Origin: Gammaproteobacteria bacterium
Lineage (GTDB): Bacteria > Pseudomonadota > Gammaproteobacteria > Beggiatoales > Beggiatoaceae
Length of the DNA: 39,707 nt
Direction of reading: 5' to 3'
NCBI GenBank assembly: GCA_003645255.1
Contig: QNES01000016.1
Location: 1-39,707 of the forward strand
Numbering within the stretch: the first letter of the stretch is position 1; each line of letters begins with the position of its first letter. The position numbers and the translations under genes are program-made. The notes under the pieces were generated by a model. It was not told where the DNA came from. It made no database searches and saw only the letters and a program-made list of their open reading frames with translations. Positions 1 through 7,724 of the stretch are shown piece after piece.

Positions 1-123
1 TTAAAATCAAGCTATTAGATTTTTGGCAAATAATTTGCTTTTATTAAGTATAAGTCAAAACAAACTAATATAATTGAGGAGAAAAAAATGGAAAATGTCA
101 TAGATTGCAATATTGTTTTTAAG
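1..123. repeat. Left arm of contig-terminal inverted repeat
   Basis: These 123 bases are the exact reverse complement of 39585-39707. The match stops sharply: after the shared AAG at 121-123 this copy continues AAGATAATT, while the other continues TGGATACC. The repeat holds the upstream region, the ribosome binding site (GAGGAGA, 76-82) and the first 12 codons of the sugar-transferase gene that is intact at the other end. Either the genome has two inverted copies, or a de Bruijn assembler left a shared node at both contig ends. Confidence 0.95.
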
Positions 124-234
124 AAGATAATTGGGGTCAGAGTCACATTAATTTTGGTAGTGAACCACTTATTACCAATGGTTATCATTTACAGTCTTTT
201 TGGTTCTTTCTATAAATTATTAATTTTACTCTGA
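88..234 (+). pseudogene. 5' fragment of bacterial sugar transferase, interrupted after codon 12
   Basis: An ATG at 88 follows a good ribosome binding site (GAGGAGAAAAAA). The first 12 codons (MENVIDCNIVFK) are identical to those of the complete sugar transferase at 38958-39620. The reading frame then runs out of homology at base 124, just before a MITE-like palindromic element, and continues through non-homologous hydrophobic residues to a TGA at 232-234 (48 codons in all). The promoter and start are therefore kept, but the enzyme is lost. The fragment could be a duplicated gene start broken by an insertion, or the repeat end of an unresolved assembly branch. Confidence 0.75.
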
Positions 235-244
235 CCCCAATTAT
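127..244. mobile_element. MITE-like element with 17-bp perfect terminal inverted repeats
   Basis: ATAATTGGGGTCAGAGT (127-143) is matched in inverted orientation at 228-244. Partial complementarity (attaattt) continues inward. The element is about 118 bp and has no long open frame. A diverged relative lies at 2292-2369, and the two copies bracket the restriction-modification remnant. The GGGGTCAGAGT core resembles palindromes associated with IS200-like or REP-type transposases, but no transposase is present here, so that link is inference. Confidence 0.75.
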
Positions 245-253
245 TGAGTTTTT

Positions 254-1594
254 TCATAAAGTTGTATAGCTAGGCACGAGTAGAGCAGCTTTTAGCAGCC
301 CGCTTTTGTTAGCTATTTTTTTCACATTTTGTGTCATAAAATCTAATAAAACAGCTTTAACAACTGGAACTGATACACCATTGCCCATTTGTTTGTACAC
401 CGCATTATCATTATCTAAAAGCTTGTAATTATCTGGATATCCTTGAATCCTCGCACATTCTCTTGGGGTAATACGCCTAGCAATATTATTTTGAATTACC
501 CCTAGTCGATTAGAATCAGATGCAGTTAAGGTAATTGAAATTCCTTCAGGATCAAGAAACTTAAATACTTCAAAGGACATATTTCCACAGACGGGATTAT
601 ATTTTCCATCATAACAACTTAAATATCCTTTTTTGATGAGAGATGATGTAATTTCATTAAAATTTTTGGCATCATAAAAAGTTTCAATTTGCTCTCTTGT
701 CAAACTCTTACCATCTTGGTGTGTGCCAAATACTTTCTTTCTACGATTTGATATAAGAAGGTTCATGAACTCTATTTCATTTTGAGTACAAATACCTTTT
801 ACACCTAACTCCCATGAATGTAATGACTTTCCACCTCTATAGTCTATTAGCCTATACCCATCAAGTTGTGCAAAATCATAGTCAACTATTCTTTTTAGCT
901 TGTCTGTAAAATCTGGAGAACATGTATATTTAGAATCTGGATTTTTCTCCAATATATCTTTAACCACTTTGGGTTTTATTTTTTCTTCTTCAAATAAAGA
1001 AGTTTGGAAATTTTCCGTATTTAATTTAAATTTGTGAGTATCAGCAGCACCTAGATCACTATTTAAGGTAAGCTTTAATGTTCCATACATTACTCCAAGA
1101 ATATATATTCTTACCCTATTTTGTGGGACATCATAATTGCTAGAATTCAATAAAAGATAATCAACAGAATACCCAATTTTCTCTAGTTTTTCTTTGATTG
1201 TTTGATAAGTTCTCCCTTTATCGTGTGTGATCAAACCACGTACGTTCTCAAGTAAAAAATACGCCGGTTTTTTTTGATTTAAGATTCTTTCGACATCAAA
1301 AAAAAGTGTTCCTCTAGTATCTCCAAATCCTTTTCTTTTTCCAGCGTACGAGAATGATTGGCATGGAAATCCTGCTAATAAAAAATCGAAATCTGGGAAT
1401 TCATGGATTTTTCTAATGTCAGAGTATGGATTCTCCCCAAAATTTAATTCATAAGATAAACAAGCATTCTTATCTATTTCTGAACTAAATACACATTCTG
1501 TTTCTATTCCAGATTCTAAGCAAGCTTGTTCCATAGCAAGTCGCATACCACCTGTACCAGCGAATAAATCAATAAATTTAATCAAGTGTTTCAC
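254..1594 (-). CDS. DNA (cytosine-5-)-methyltransferase, type II R-M
   Basis: This enzyme methylates cytosine at C5 within a short recognition site using SAM. The 446 residues show the ordered C5-methyltransferase motifs: I (FAGTGG, 11-16), IV with catalytic Cys78 (GFPCQSFS), VI (ENVRG, 116-120), VIII (QNRVRIY, 158-164), IX (RECARIQGYPD near 378-388) and X (GNGVSVP, 404-410). The target-recognition region between VIII and IX is large (about 200 residues), which fits sequence-specific recognition; the site itself cannot be read from sequence. The start is GTG at 1594, inside the end of the decayed endonuclease gene (17-base overlap), so the two were a translationally coupled R-M operon. All key motifs are intact, so it may still work as an orphan methylase. 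The C-terminal tail after motif X is slightly long. Confidence 0.93.
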   Translation of the reverse strand: MKHLIKFIDLFAGTGGMRLAMEQACLESGIETECVFSSEIDKNACLSYELNFGENPYSDIRKIHEFPDFDFLLAGFPCQSFSYAGKRKGFGDTRGTLFFDVERILNQKKPAYFLLENVRGLITHDKGRTYQTIKEKLEKIGYSVDYLLLNSSNYDVPQNRVRIYILGVMYGTLKLTLNSDLGAADTHKFKLNTENFQTSLFEEEKIKPKVVKDILEKNPDSKYTCSPDFTDKLKRIVDYDFAQLDGYRLIDYRGGKSLHSWELGVKGICTQNEIEFMNLLISNRRKKVFGTHQDGKSLTREQIETFYDAKNFNEITSSLIKKGYLSCYDGKYNPVCGNMSFEVFKFLDPEGISITLTASDSNRLGVIQNNIARRITPRECARIQGYPDNYKLLDNDNAVYKQMGNGVSVPVVKAVLLDFMTQNVKKIANKSGLLKAALLVPSYTTL

Positions 1595-2291
1595 CTATCC
1601 ATTGAGAAAGAATATCAAATTCTTGATTTGAATAAGCTACTGTACAGTCACTGTTGGTACAAATAGTTGATATAGCAGACGTTCTTTTAAAATTTCCTGC
1701 ACCATCTAAAATATAGGCAATCTTATAACCATTTTAGTGCATAAGATTCATACGGTCTGCCGCTTGCCCTGCTTTTCGCTCAATTGTACTGTTTGTAGTA
1801 ACCTGAAAACTAACTTCTATTCCTATTTTCTTATTTCCTTTTTCTACAACCACATCAAAAGGCATTCCATTTTCTTTTTCGTACCCAACTAACTCCATAT
1901 AACCATTGCTGATTACATGGTAGTCCTCTCCTAATGATTGGGATAAATATTTTACAATTTCTTTTTTGTGCAAGTTGACCCAATGAATTTGCAGTAGCAC
2001 CGCCTGTTATACGACTCACATTTATATAACGTTCTTTAACATATTTTTCTAAAATCGCTGTTTTTCCAAGTAACGTACCAATTTCACAAGCTACTAATCC
2101 TGCTTCTTCATTTACCGTTGATGTTGATCCAAACATCAATAAAACAATCATATCTTTATACAGGTCTGTTAGCTGCTTTTCTTCAATTAAACCTTCACCA
2201 TCTATAAATAACTTTTTGTTACCAAGGCCACGAATTGGAAGACGTTTAAAATCATAAATATAATTATTTGAATTCCATGAGAATGTTATGA
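1578..2291 (-). pseudogene. Type II restriction endonuclease, decayed
   Basis: Reading right to left, a continuous coding signal runs from the edge of the MITE-like element (about 2291) to TAA at 1578-1580, which overlaps the methyltransferase start. Three lesions break it: no start codon or N-terminus (frame open into the element), a frameshift at a six-T run at 1962-1967 on the plus strand (AAAAAA in the coding strand), and an in-frame TAA at 1734-1736. After the frameshift the segment FDVVVEKGNKKIGIEVSFQ resembles a PD-(D/E)XK nuclease core (D...ExS). Position and overlap make it the cognate endonuclease of the methylase. The exact family was not recognised. The homopolymer frameshift alone could be a sequencing error; the stop codon and missing N-terminus argue for genuine decay. 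Confidence 0.75.
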
Positions 2292-2369
2292 AATAATTGG
2301 GATCAGAGTAAAATTAATTATATACTTAATATTCATCAAAAATTTAATGTTACTTTGGTCCCAATTATT
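2292..2369. mobile_element. Short MITE-like palindromic element, relative of the 127-244 element
   Basis: AATAATTGGGATCAGAG (from 2292) is mirrored by CCAATTATT at the other end (to 2369), with the inverted repeat continuing imperfectly inward (AGTAAAATTAA against AGTAACATTAA). It shares the ATAATTGGG-TCAGAGT core with the first element but is shorter and diverged. It sits where the restriction endonuclease gene loses its N-terminal coding sequence, so it probably marks the truncation point. Confidence 0.65.
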
Positions 2370-2383
2370 TTTAATAAAATTTT

Positions 2384-2461
2384 TTAATACGATGGTTGAG
2401 CATGATACATTAACTCAAAATAAATATCAAACATTTTTTTCGTTTCCTCGCCCATATGCAT
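2384..2461 (-). other. Short coding-like remnant, unknown
   Basis: A 25-codon minus-strand frame ends at a TAA (2384-2386) and reads MFDIYFELMYHAQPSY at its end. An adjacent frame upstream (about 2460-2500) reads like protein too (WEDMQKACLDAYGRG), separated by a seven-A run on the coding strand. This looks like the frameshifted 3' end of a lost gene between the second MITE-like element and cutA. No family was recognised. Confidence 0.2.
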
Positions 2462-2524
2462 CAAGGCAAGCTTTTTGCATGTCCTCCCATCTCTTTGATT
2501 TATATCAGATATTATGAAAGATCA

Positions 2525-2560
2525 GGTAGGTTGGGTTAGTGATAACGTAACCCGACATTT
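2525..2560. repeat. Dispersed imperfect palindrome (GGTTGGGTTA...TAACCCGAC)
   Basis: GTTGGGTTAGTGATAACGTAACCCGAC folds into an imperfect hairpin. A related, longer copy is at 5341-5387 (GTAGGTTGGATTAGC...GCGATAACGTAACCAGAC). Both lie in gaps on either side of dsbD, so this is one of the dispersed repeat families of this genome. Confidence 0.6.
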
Positions 2561-2592
2561 ACTTATTAACTTGACTATGAACAATACCATCT

Positions 2593-2862
2593 ACCGTAGC
2601 AAATGAATTGGCAACGATGCTTGTCGAAAATCATTTAGCCGCTTGTGTTAATATATTGCCCAATATTCAGTCTATTTATGAATGGGAACACAAAATTGTC
2701 AATGATGCCGAGGTGTTATTATTTATTAAGACGCGCCGTGAACATTATGCTACTATTGAACAAACCTTGTTAGGATAACATCCTTATGACATACCTGAAT
2801 TAATTGCGCTTCCTATAGAAACAGGCTTGCCGAGTTATTTGGTGTGGCTGGATAAGGTATAG
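2593..2862 (+). pseudogene. cutA: cutA divalent-cation tolerance protein, inactivated
   Basis: The frame reads TVANELATMLVENHLAACVN, then a YEWEHKI core, then HPYDIPELIALPIETG and LVWLDKV, which are the conserved blocks of the small trimeric CutA1 family. An in-frame TAA at 2776-2778 falls just before HPYDIPE, and no start codon remains in frame (a TGA lies 12 bases before the first recognisable codon, and an ATG at 2576 is in another frame). CutA is normally about 105-115 residues, so both the N-terminus and the middle are damaged. The gene sits directly upstream of dsbD, the classic gammaproteobacterial neighbour, so this is an ancestral gene that decayed in place. A sequencing error could explain one lesion but not easily both. 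Confidence 0.85.
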
Positions 2863-2926
2863 AAATACCATTTTTTCAACAAATGCTATTTCTTTTTAAG
2901 GTATTTACAAAACTGAAAATTTAACT

Positions 2927-5248
2927 ATGATGAAAAAAGCCCTAGTATTATTAAGTTTGTGTTTCTTCACCTGGTATAGTAACGCCCAATCTCAACAAAA
3001 TTTTCCTGAATTGGAAAACCTTTTTGAATCTGAAGAACTAAACAACTTTTCCCCCTTTGAGACAAATCCACCCTTTGAAAAAGAAGAGTTAGGGGGAATT
3101 TCTGACATTCTACCTCCAGACGCGGCTTTTATCTTTTCAAGCTACCTGGAAAGTTCTTCCATGTTAGTAGCCCATTGGCAAATTGCCGATAATTATTATC
3201 TATATCGCGATCAATTTCAATTTACACTTAAAGGAGGTGGCATATTAGGCGCACCCCAATTTCCCCCTGGTAAAATCATAGATGATGTCAAATATGGGCG
3301 TGTCGAAATCTATGAACAAACATTAAGCATTAAATTGCCAATTGTTGACGCGCAGGGCTTAGACACTCTAACACTAGAAACCAGTTACCAAGGCTGCGCT
3401 GATGGGAGACTCTGTTATCCCCCTATTCAAAAAAGTGCCCTGGTAACATTAGAAGAAACTCCACAACTTAGTCAAGCGATAGAAGCTGATGACGCTGAAT
3501 TAGCTGAATTAGCTAAATTAATGGATGGTTTAATACCAGAAAATAGGGGCACTCAATTTGGGGAAAAAGTAGAATTTCTTAAAGTTGATGAAGCTTTTAT
3601 ACTTTCAGCCGAATTTTCTGATCCCTCTCATCTCGTGGTACGGTGGAAAATTGCCGATGGCTACTATTTATATCAAGATAAATTGAATTTTTCATTAGAA
3701 AGTGAGGGCAAACTCGGTACACCACAATTACCACCCAGCACCCTGAAACCTGATCCTTACTTTGGCGATGCCCAAATTTATTTATCACCCCAACTTGAAA
3801 TAATTCTGCCTATTCAAACAGCGCAGCTTAAAACTGTCGCATTGAAAGTTAAATATCAAGGTTGTGCTAATGCCGGCTTATGTTATCCGCCGACAACAAA
3901 AGTGGTTAATTTAAGTTTCCCTTCCAACGGCATTTCTGAACAAGATCGTCTCGCTAACTTGCTGGCTGATGCTCATATATTATATACCATCATGGTATTT
4001 TTCGGCTTGGGAATATTATTATCATTGACACCTTGTGTTTTCCCAATGATTCCGATTTTATCTAGCATCATTGTAGGGCAAGGCAAACAAGTCACTACTT
4101 ATAAAGCCTTTATCATGTCATTGGTTTATGTATTAGCGATGGCATGTACTTATGCCATTGTCGGCGTTTTGACAGGATTACTCGGCGAAAATCTATCAGC
4201 AGCCTTTCAAAATCCCTGGATATTGATCAGTTTTGCGTTAGTATTTGTCGTCTTATCTTTTTCCATGTTTGGCTTTTATGAGTTGCAACTACCGAGTGGA
4301 TTACAAACTAAACTCACTCATTTCAGCAATCGCCAACAAGGTGGCACATTGATAGGGGTTGCCATTATGGGTGTATTATCCGCACTGATTGTTGGACCCT
4401 GCGTTGCCGCTCCCTTGGTAGGTGCATTAATTTATATCAGTCAAACCGGTGATGCCGTGCTAGGCGGACTTGCCCTCTTTTTTATGAGTTTAGGTATGGG
4501 CATTCCATTGATTATCATCGGTATTTCCGCCGGTCACTGGTTACCCAAAGCAAACAAATGGATGAATACAGTCAAAGCCGTTTTTGGAGTCTTGTTACTA
4601 GCCGTTGCGATTTGGATGCTAGAGCGCGTTATCCCAGGACAAATAACAATGCTATTATGGGCAAGCTTGTTGATTATATCAGCAGTGTATATCGGCGCGT
4701 TGGATAAACTTGATTCCAAAGTATCCGGTTGGCATAAACTTTGGAAGGGCTTGGGATTTATTTTACTGGTATATGGTGTATTGCTTATAATCGGTGCCGC
4801 CAGCGGCAATGTGAATCCTTTACAACCACTGCAAAATCTCAAAATAGGTGATCAGACAACTGACTCTAGCGTGGTGCAAGTGTCACCATTTAAAGCTATC
4901 AAAGGCGTAGAAGGACTAGAACGTGAACTGGCTGTAGCAAAAGCACAAAATAAGCAGGTGATACTAGACTTTTATGCAGACTGGTGTATTTCTTGTAAAG
5001 AAATGGAACACCTCACTTTGAGTGATCCTGGGGTGCAAAAAATATTGGCTCATTTTGTTTTATTACAAGCCGATGTTACACCCAATGATAAACAAGATAA
5101 AGCCCTCTATAAACGCTTTGGCATTTTTGGACCACCGGCAATTCTATTTTTTGATACGAACGGGCTGGAACAACAAGCTTATCGCGTCGTTGGATTTATG
5201 CAGGCTGAAGCATTTCGTCAACATTTACAAAAAATCGTTCAACTATAG
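2927..5248 (+). CDS. dsbD: Thiol:disulfide interchange protein DsbD with duplicated N-terminal domain
   Basis: DsbD carries electrons from cytoplasmic thioredoxin across the inner membrane to periplasmic DsbC/DsbG and cytochrome-c maturation partners. Of 773 residues, 1-21 look like a signal peptide. Two successive periplasmic alpha domains follow, at about 58-177 and 213-332. Each keeps the cysteine pair, Cys157/Cys163 (QGCADGRLCYPP) and Cys313/Cys319 (QGCANAGLCYPP). The membrane domain (about 350-625) keeps its redox cysteines at TPC370 and GPC492. The C-terminal thioredoxin-like domain has the active site CISC (687-690). The usual protein is about 565-600 residues with one alpha domain, so this one has gained a tandem copy. 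The start is one of two adjacent ATGs. It follows the cutA pseudogene by 64 bases. Confidence 0.95.
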   Translation: MMKKALVLLSLCFFTWYSNAQSQQNFPELENLFESEELNNFSPFETNPPFEKEELGGISDILPPDAAFIFSSYLESSSMLVAHWQIADNYYLYRDQFQFTLKGGGILGAPQFPPGKIIDDVKYGRVEIYEQTLSIKLPIVDAQGLDTLTLETSYQGCADGRLCYPPIQKSALVTLEETPQLSQAIEADDAELAELAKLMDGLIPENRGTQFGEKVEFLKVDEAFILSAEFSDPSHLVVRWKIADGYYLYQDKLNFSLESEGKLGTPQLPPSTLKPDPYFGDAQIYLSPQLEIILPIQTAQLKTVALKVKYQGCANAGLCYPPTTKVVNLSFPSNGISEQDRLANLLADAHILYTIMVFFGLGILLSLTPCVFPMIPILSSIIVGQGKQVTTYKAFIMSLVYVLAMACTYAIVGVLTGLLGENLSAAFQNPWILISFALVFVVLSFSMFGFYELQLPSGLQTKLTHFSNRQQGGTLIGVAIMGVLSALIVGPCVAAPLVGALIYISQTGDAVLGGLALFFMSLGMGIPLIIIGISAGHWLPKANKWMNTVKAVFGVLLLAVAIWMLERVIPGQITMLLWASLLIISAVYIGALDKLDSKVSGWHKLWKGLGFILLVYGVLLIIGAASGNVNPLQPLQNLKIGDQTTDSSVVQVSPFKAIKGVEGLERELAVAKAQNKQVILDFYADWCISCKEMEHLTLSDPGVQKILAHFVLLQADVTPNDKQDKALYKRFGIFGPPAILFFDTNGLEQQAYRVVGFMQAEAFRQHLQKIVQL

Positions 5249-5285
5249 ATTGTCAGAAAAATAACTTCACAAAGGGCAGAGGTAA

Positions 5286-5313
5286 GGTGGGCAATTAAAA
5301 CACTTTGCCCACC
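5286..5313. terminator. Hairpin after dsbD
   Basis: GGTGGGCA and TGCCCACC form a perfect 8-bp stem around a 12-base loop 38 bases after the dsbD stop. There is no long T run, so it may be one of the genome's GTGGGCA repeat hairpins acting as a weak terminator. Confidence 0.4.
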
Positions 5314-5340
5314 CTACAATTCTATTTTTGTTTCTTGTAT

Positions 5341-5387
5341 GGTAGGTTGGATTAGCTTAGAGCGCGATAACGTAACCAGACATTTAC
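5341..5387. repeat. Dispersed imperfect palindrome, second copy
   Basis: GTAGGTTGGATTAGC followed by GCGATAACGTAACCAGACATTTACC repeats the element at 2525-2560 with an added stretch in the middle. It ends 23 bases before the next gene. Confidence 0.55.
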
Positions 5388-5409
5388 CTAATAAATAGAG
5401 GATAATTCA

Positions 5410-7515
5410 ATGTATATCAATAAACGATTAACTCAGAGCTTATGCATTAGCTTATTGGTTTTATCTAGCTATGCTTATGCACAAAGCTTCCCTCTTTCAC
5501 TGAACAAAAGCTTATTTGCGGCGGGTGATTTATTGGAACTATCTGTCGCCGCTAATGTTGATGAAATCAGTGTGACAGAGGCTGATGTTTACCTGAGCGT
5601 CCAATTTCCAGATGGTGCTCTTTATTATTGGGATGGTCCTGGTCTGGAAGGGATTAATAAACGCAATCAAATTGTGTCATTAATCACCGGATGGTTTATC
5701 CAGAGCGTACCTGAAATTAAGCTCCTTGCCTTTGAAATTCCTACTGGGATACCATCAGGCACTTACAAGTGGTATCTTACTTTAGCAAAGGCGGGTTCAG
5801 ATGTCGCGCAACCGGTTAACTGGCTAGCTAACGTCAGTGCCACATTGATGCTCACTGAAGATGAAAGAAACTTCCTTGATGGACCGTATGAATCGGGAGT
5901 TGACTTTTCTGGAGCTGATGATGATGGCGGAATCGATAAATTTTCTGCACCACTTCCTTCTGCACCAGCAAGCATGTCTGGTGGATCAGTTGTGGCTGCT
6001 GCTGAAATTATAGCACCATCGCCCTTTCCTGGTGATAGCCAGATTACCCCCATTTCAGGCACTTTGACAGCGGGTGATATTGATGATAATCTGAATTTTG
6101 CCGCCTTTCAAGATTATTTAAATAGGCAACAGGATGATCGTTCTTTACCCTTTATTAATATGTTAGATAGAGTGACATTGTCTATTGTTGATGATGCGGG
6201 AAAAGGGGTGAGTAATGCGAGTTTAAGGGTTCTCAATTCTCCGATAGATTCTGCACCGCTAATAGATACTTATGTGGGTACTGATGGGCGGTTTTACCTA
6301 TTTCCACAATTTGACAGGGTGACAAATTCACAGATTAATTTGCACGTAGCAGCACCGGCAGATGAATTAGGTTCACCCAATTCAGTGTTGAATACCATAC
6401 TGGATTTAGAACAGTTATCTGAAGACCGTCGCTTAACTATCACGTTGCCCGGTGTGGCGGCTAGTTTACCGCATTCATTAGATGTGATGTTTGTGATTGA
6501 TACAACTGGCAGTATGTTTGATGAATTGCATTATATCATCACTGAACTACGTGACATCATTAGTGTGGTGCAAGCTCGTCATCAGCAGATTCGTATGCGT
6601 TTTGGTTTAGTGCTTTACCGCGATAGGGGTGATGAATATGTGGTGCGGGATTTTGCTTTCACTGACTCACTTAATGAGATGCAAATTCAGTTAAATGAGC
6701 AAAAAGCGAGAGGGGGTGGCGATTATCCTGAAGCTATGGAACAAGCTTTAGAAAAAGCGGTAACAGCCAAATGGAGCCAAGGTAATGTCGCACGCCTATT
6801 GTTTTTAGTCGCTGATGCCCCTCCGCATGATGAAAATTTAAAGGCGATGTTGGAACCGATCCGTATTGCGCGGCATAAAGGGCTACGCATTTATCCACTG
6901 GCAGCCAGTGGTGTTGGTGATAAGGCGGAATTTATGATGCGTCATGCCGAGGTATTGACACAAGGGCGTTATCTTTTCTTAACCGATGATTCCGGCGTAG
7001 GGTCTTCACATAAGGAGCCAAGTGTACCTTGCTATGTTGTGACGCGCCTGGATAAACTGATTGCTCGTGTGATTGATAGTGAATTAGCAGGGCAACGTGT
7101 TGAGGCTGAAGAGATTTTGCGTCAGGTTGGAGATTATGATGCGGGTATTTGTGGGGATAGCAATGTGACTCCGCCCCCTATTCCGTCTGATCGTCTCGCT
7201 CAAGTTGAAAATATCAGAATTAACCTGCTTGAATCTTTTCCTGTACAAGTCAATATTATTGTCAACGGTTATTTCCGTGATGGCTGTGAGCAGATTGAGC
7301 AAATTCATAGCGCACAAGAAGATAATCTTTTCAAAGTGGTCATAAACACTCATTCAGTAGGAGAAATGTGTACAGAGGCATTAGTGCCTTTTGAAAAAGT
7401 CATTCCCTTGGATGTTTATGGTTTGAAAGCAGGTATTTATACTGTTGATGTGAATGCTGTGATAGACACATTTGAATTAAGTTTGGATAATGTGCCTAGT
7501 ACGACGCGCCGCTAA
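5410..7515 (+). CDS. Secreted von Willebrand factor A domain protein
   Basis: The protein has 701 residues. Residues 1-24 form a signal peptide (cleavage near AYA-QS), so it is probably periplasmic, outer-surface or secreted. Residues about 30-150 look like a beta-rich domain and 165-215 a low-complexity Asp/Gly/Ser/Pro linker. The VWA domain spans about 355-560 with a MIDAS motif DTTGS (364-368), a GGGDYPEA segment (436-442) and VADAPPH (467-473). The last about 100 residues (597-695) form a small beta domain with two cysteines (DGCE, EMCTEAL) and the pattern VPFEKVIPLDVYGL...GIYTVDVN, a domain often attached to secreted bacterial proteins. VWA domains bind metal and protein ligands. The specific role is unknown. 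The next gene, same strand, also encodes an extracytoplasmic protein, so the two may cooperate at the envelope. Confidence 0.8.
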   Translation: MYINKRLTQSLCISLLVLSSYAYAQSFPLSLNKSLFAAGDLLELSVAANVDEISVTEADVYLSVQFPDGALYYWDGPGLEGINKRNQIVSLITGWFIQSVPEIKLLAFEIPTGIPSGTYKWYLTLAKAGSDVAQPVNWLANVSATLMLTEDERNFLDGPYESGVDFSGADDDGGIDKFSAPLPSAPASMSGGSVVAAAEIIAPSPFPGDSQITPISGTLTAGDIDDNLNFAAFQDYLNRQQDDRSLPFINMLDRVTLSIVDDAGKGVSNASLRVLNSPIDSAPLIDTYVGTDGRFYLFPQFDRVTNSQINLHVAAPADELGSPNSVLNTILDLEQLSEDRRLTITLPGVAASLPHSLDVMFVIDTTGSMFDELHYIITELRDIISVVQARHQQIRMRFGLVLYRDRGDEYVVRDFAFTDSLNEMQIQLNEQKARGGGDYPEAMEQALEKAVTAKWSQGNVARLLFLVADAPPHDENLKAMLEPIRIARHKGLRIYPLAASGVGDKAEFMMRHAEVLTQGRYLFLTDDSGVGSSHKEPSVPCYVVTRLDKLIARVIDSELAGQRVEAEEILRQVGDYDAGICGDSNVTPPPIPSDRLAQVENIRINLLESFPVQVNIIVNGYFRDGCEQIEQIHSAQEDNLFKVVINTHSVGEMCTEALVPFEKVIPLDVYGLKAGIYTVDVNAVIDTFELSLDNVPSTTRR

Positions 7516-7640
7516 TATATCGGATAATAATTGTAGCCTGCACCTCACTGCCATTTAGTTAAGGGCAGTCGCGGTGGTGGTCTGCCCCGACGAAATCCCT
7601 TATATTTCTTGGAATTCAAACCTTCAGATTTGGATTCCAA

Positions 7641-7710
7641 AGCTTAACTTAATGGCATTGGATGTGTGCATAGAGTAGCCTACCCACCCTACCCACCCTA
7701 CACTAACTAA
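7641..7710. repeat. Repeat-rich spacer with AACTTAATGGCATTG motif and CCTACCCAC tandem
   Basis: The spacer holds AACTTAATGGCATTG (7646-7660), a short word seen again at 10257, 17513, 28340 and 28380 (variants), followed by a tandem of CCTACCCAC (about 7679-7700). It lies 15 bases before the next gene's start and probably belongs to the dispersed repeat families. Confidence 0.45.
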
Positions 7711-7724
7711 CAGGAGAAATAATC

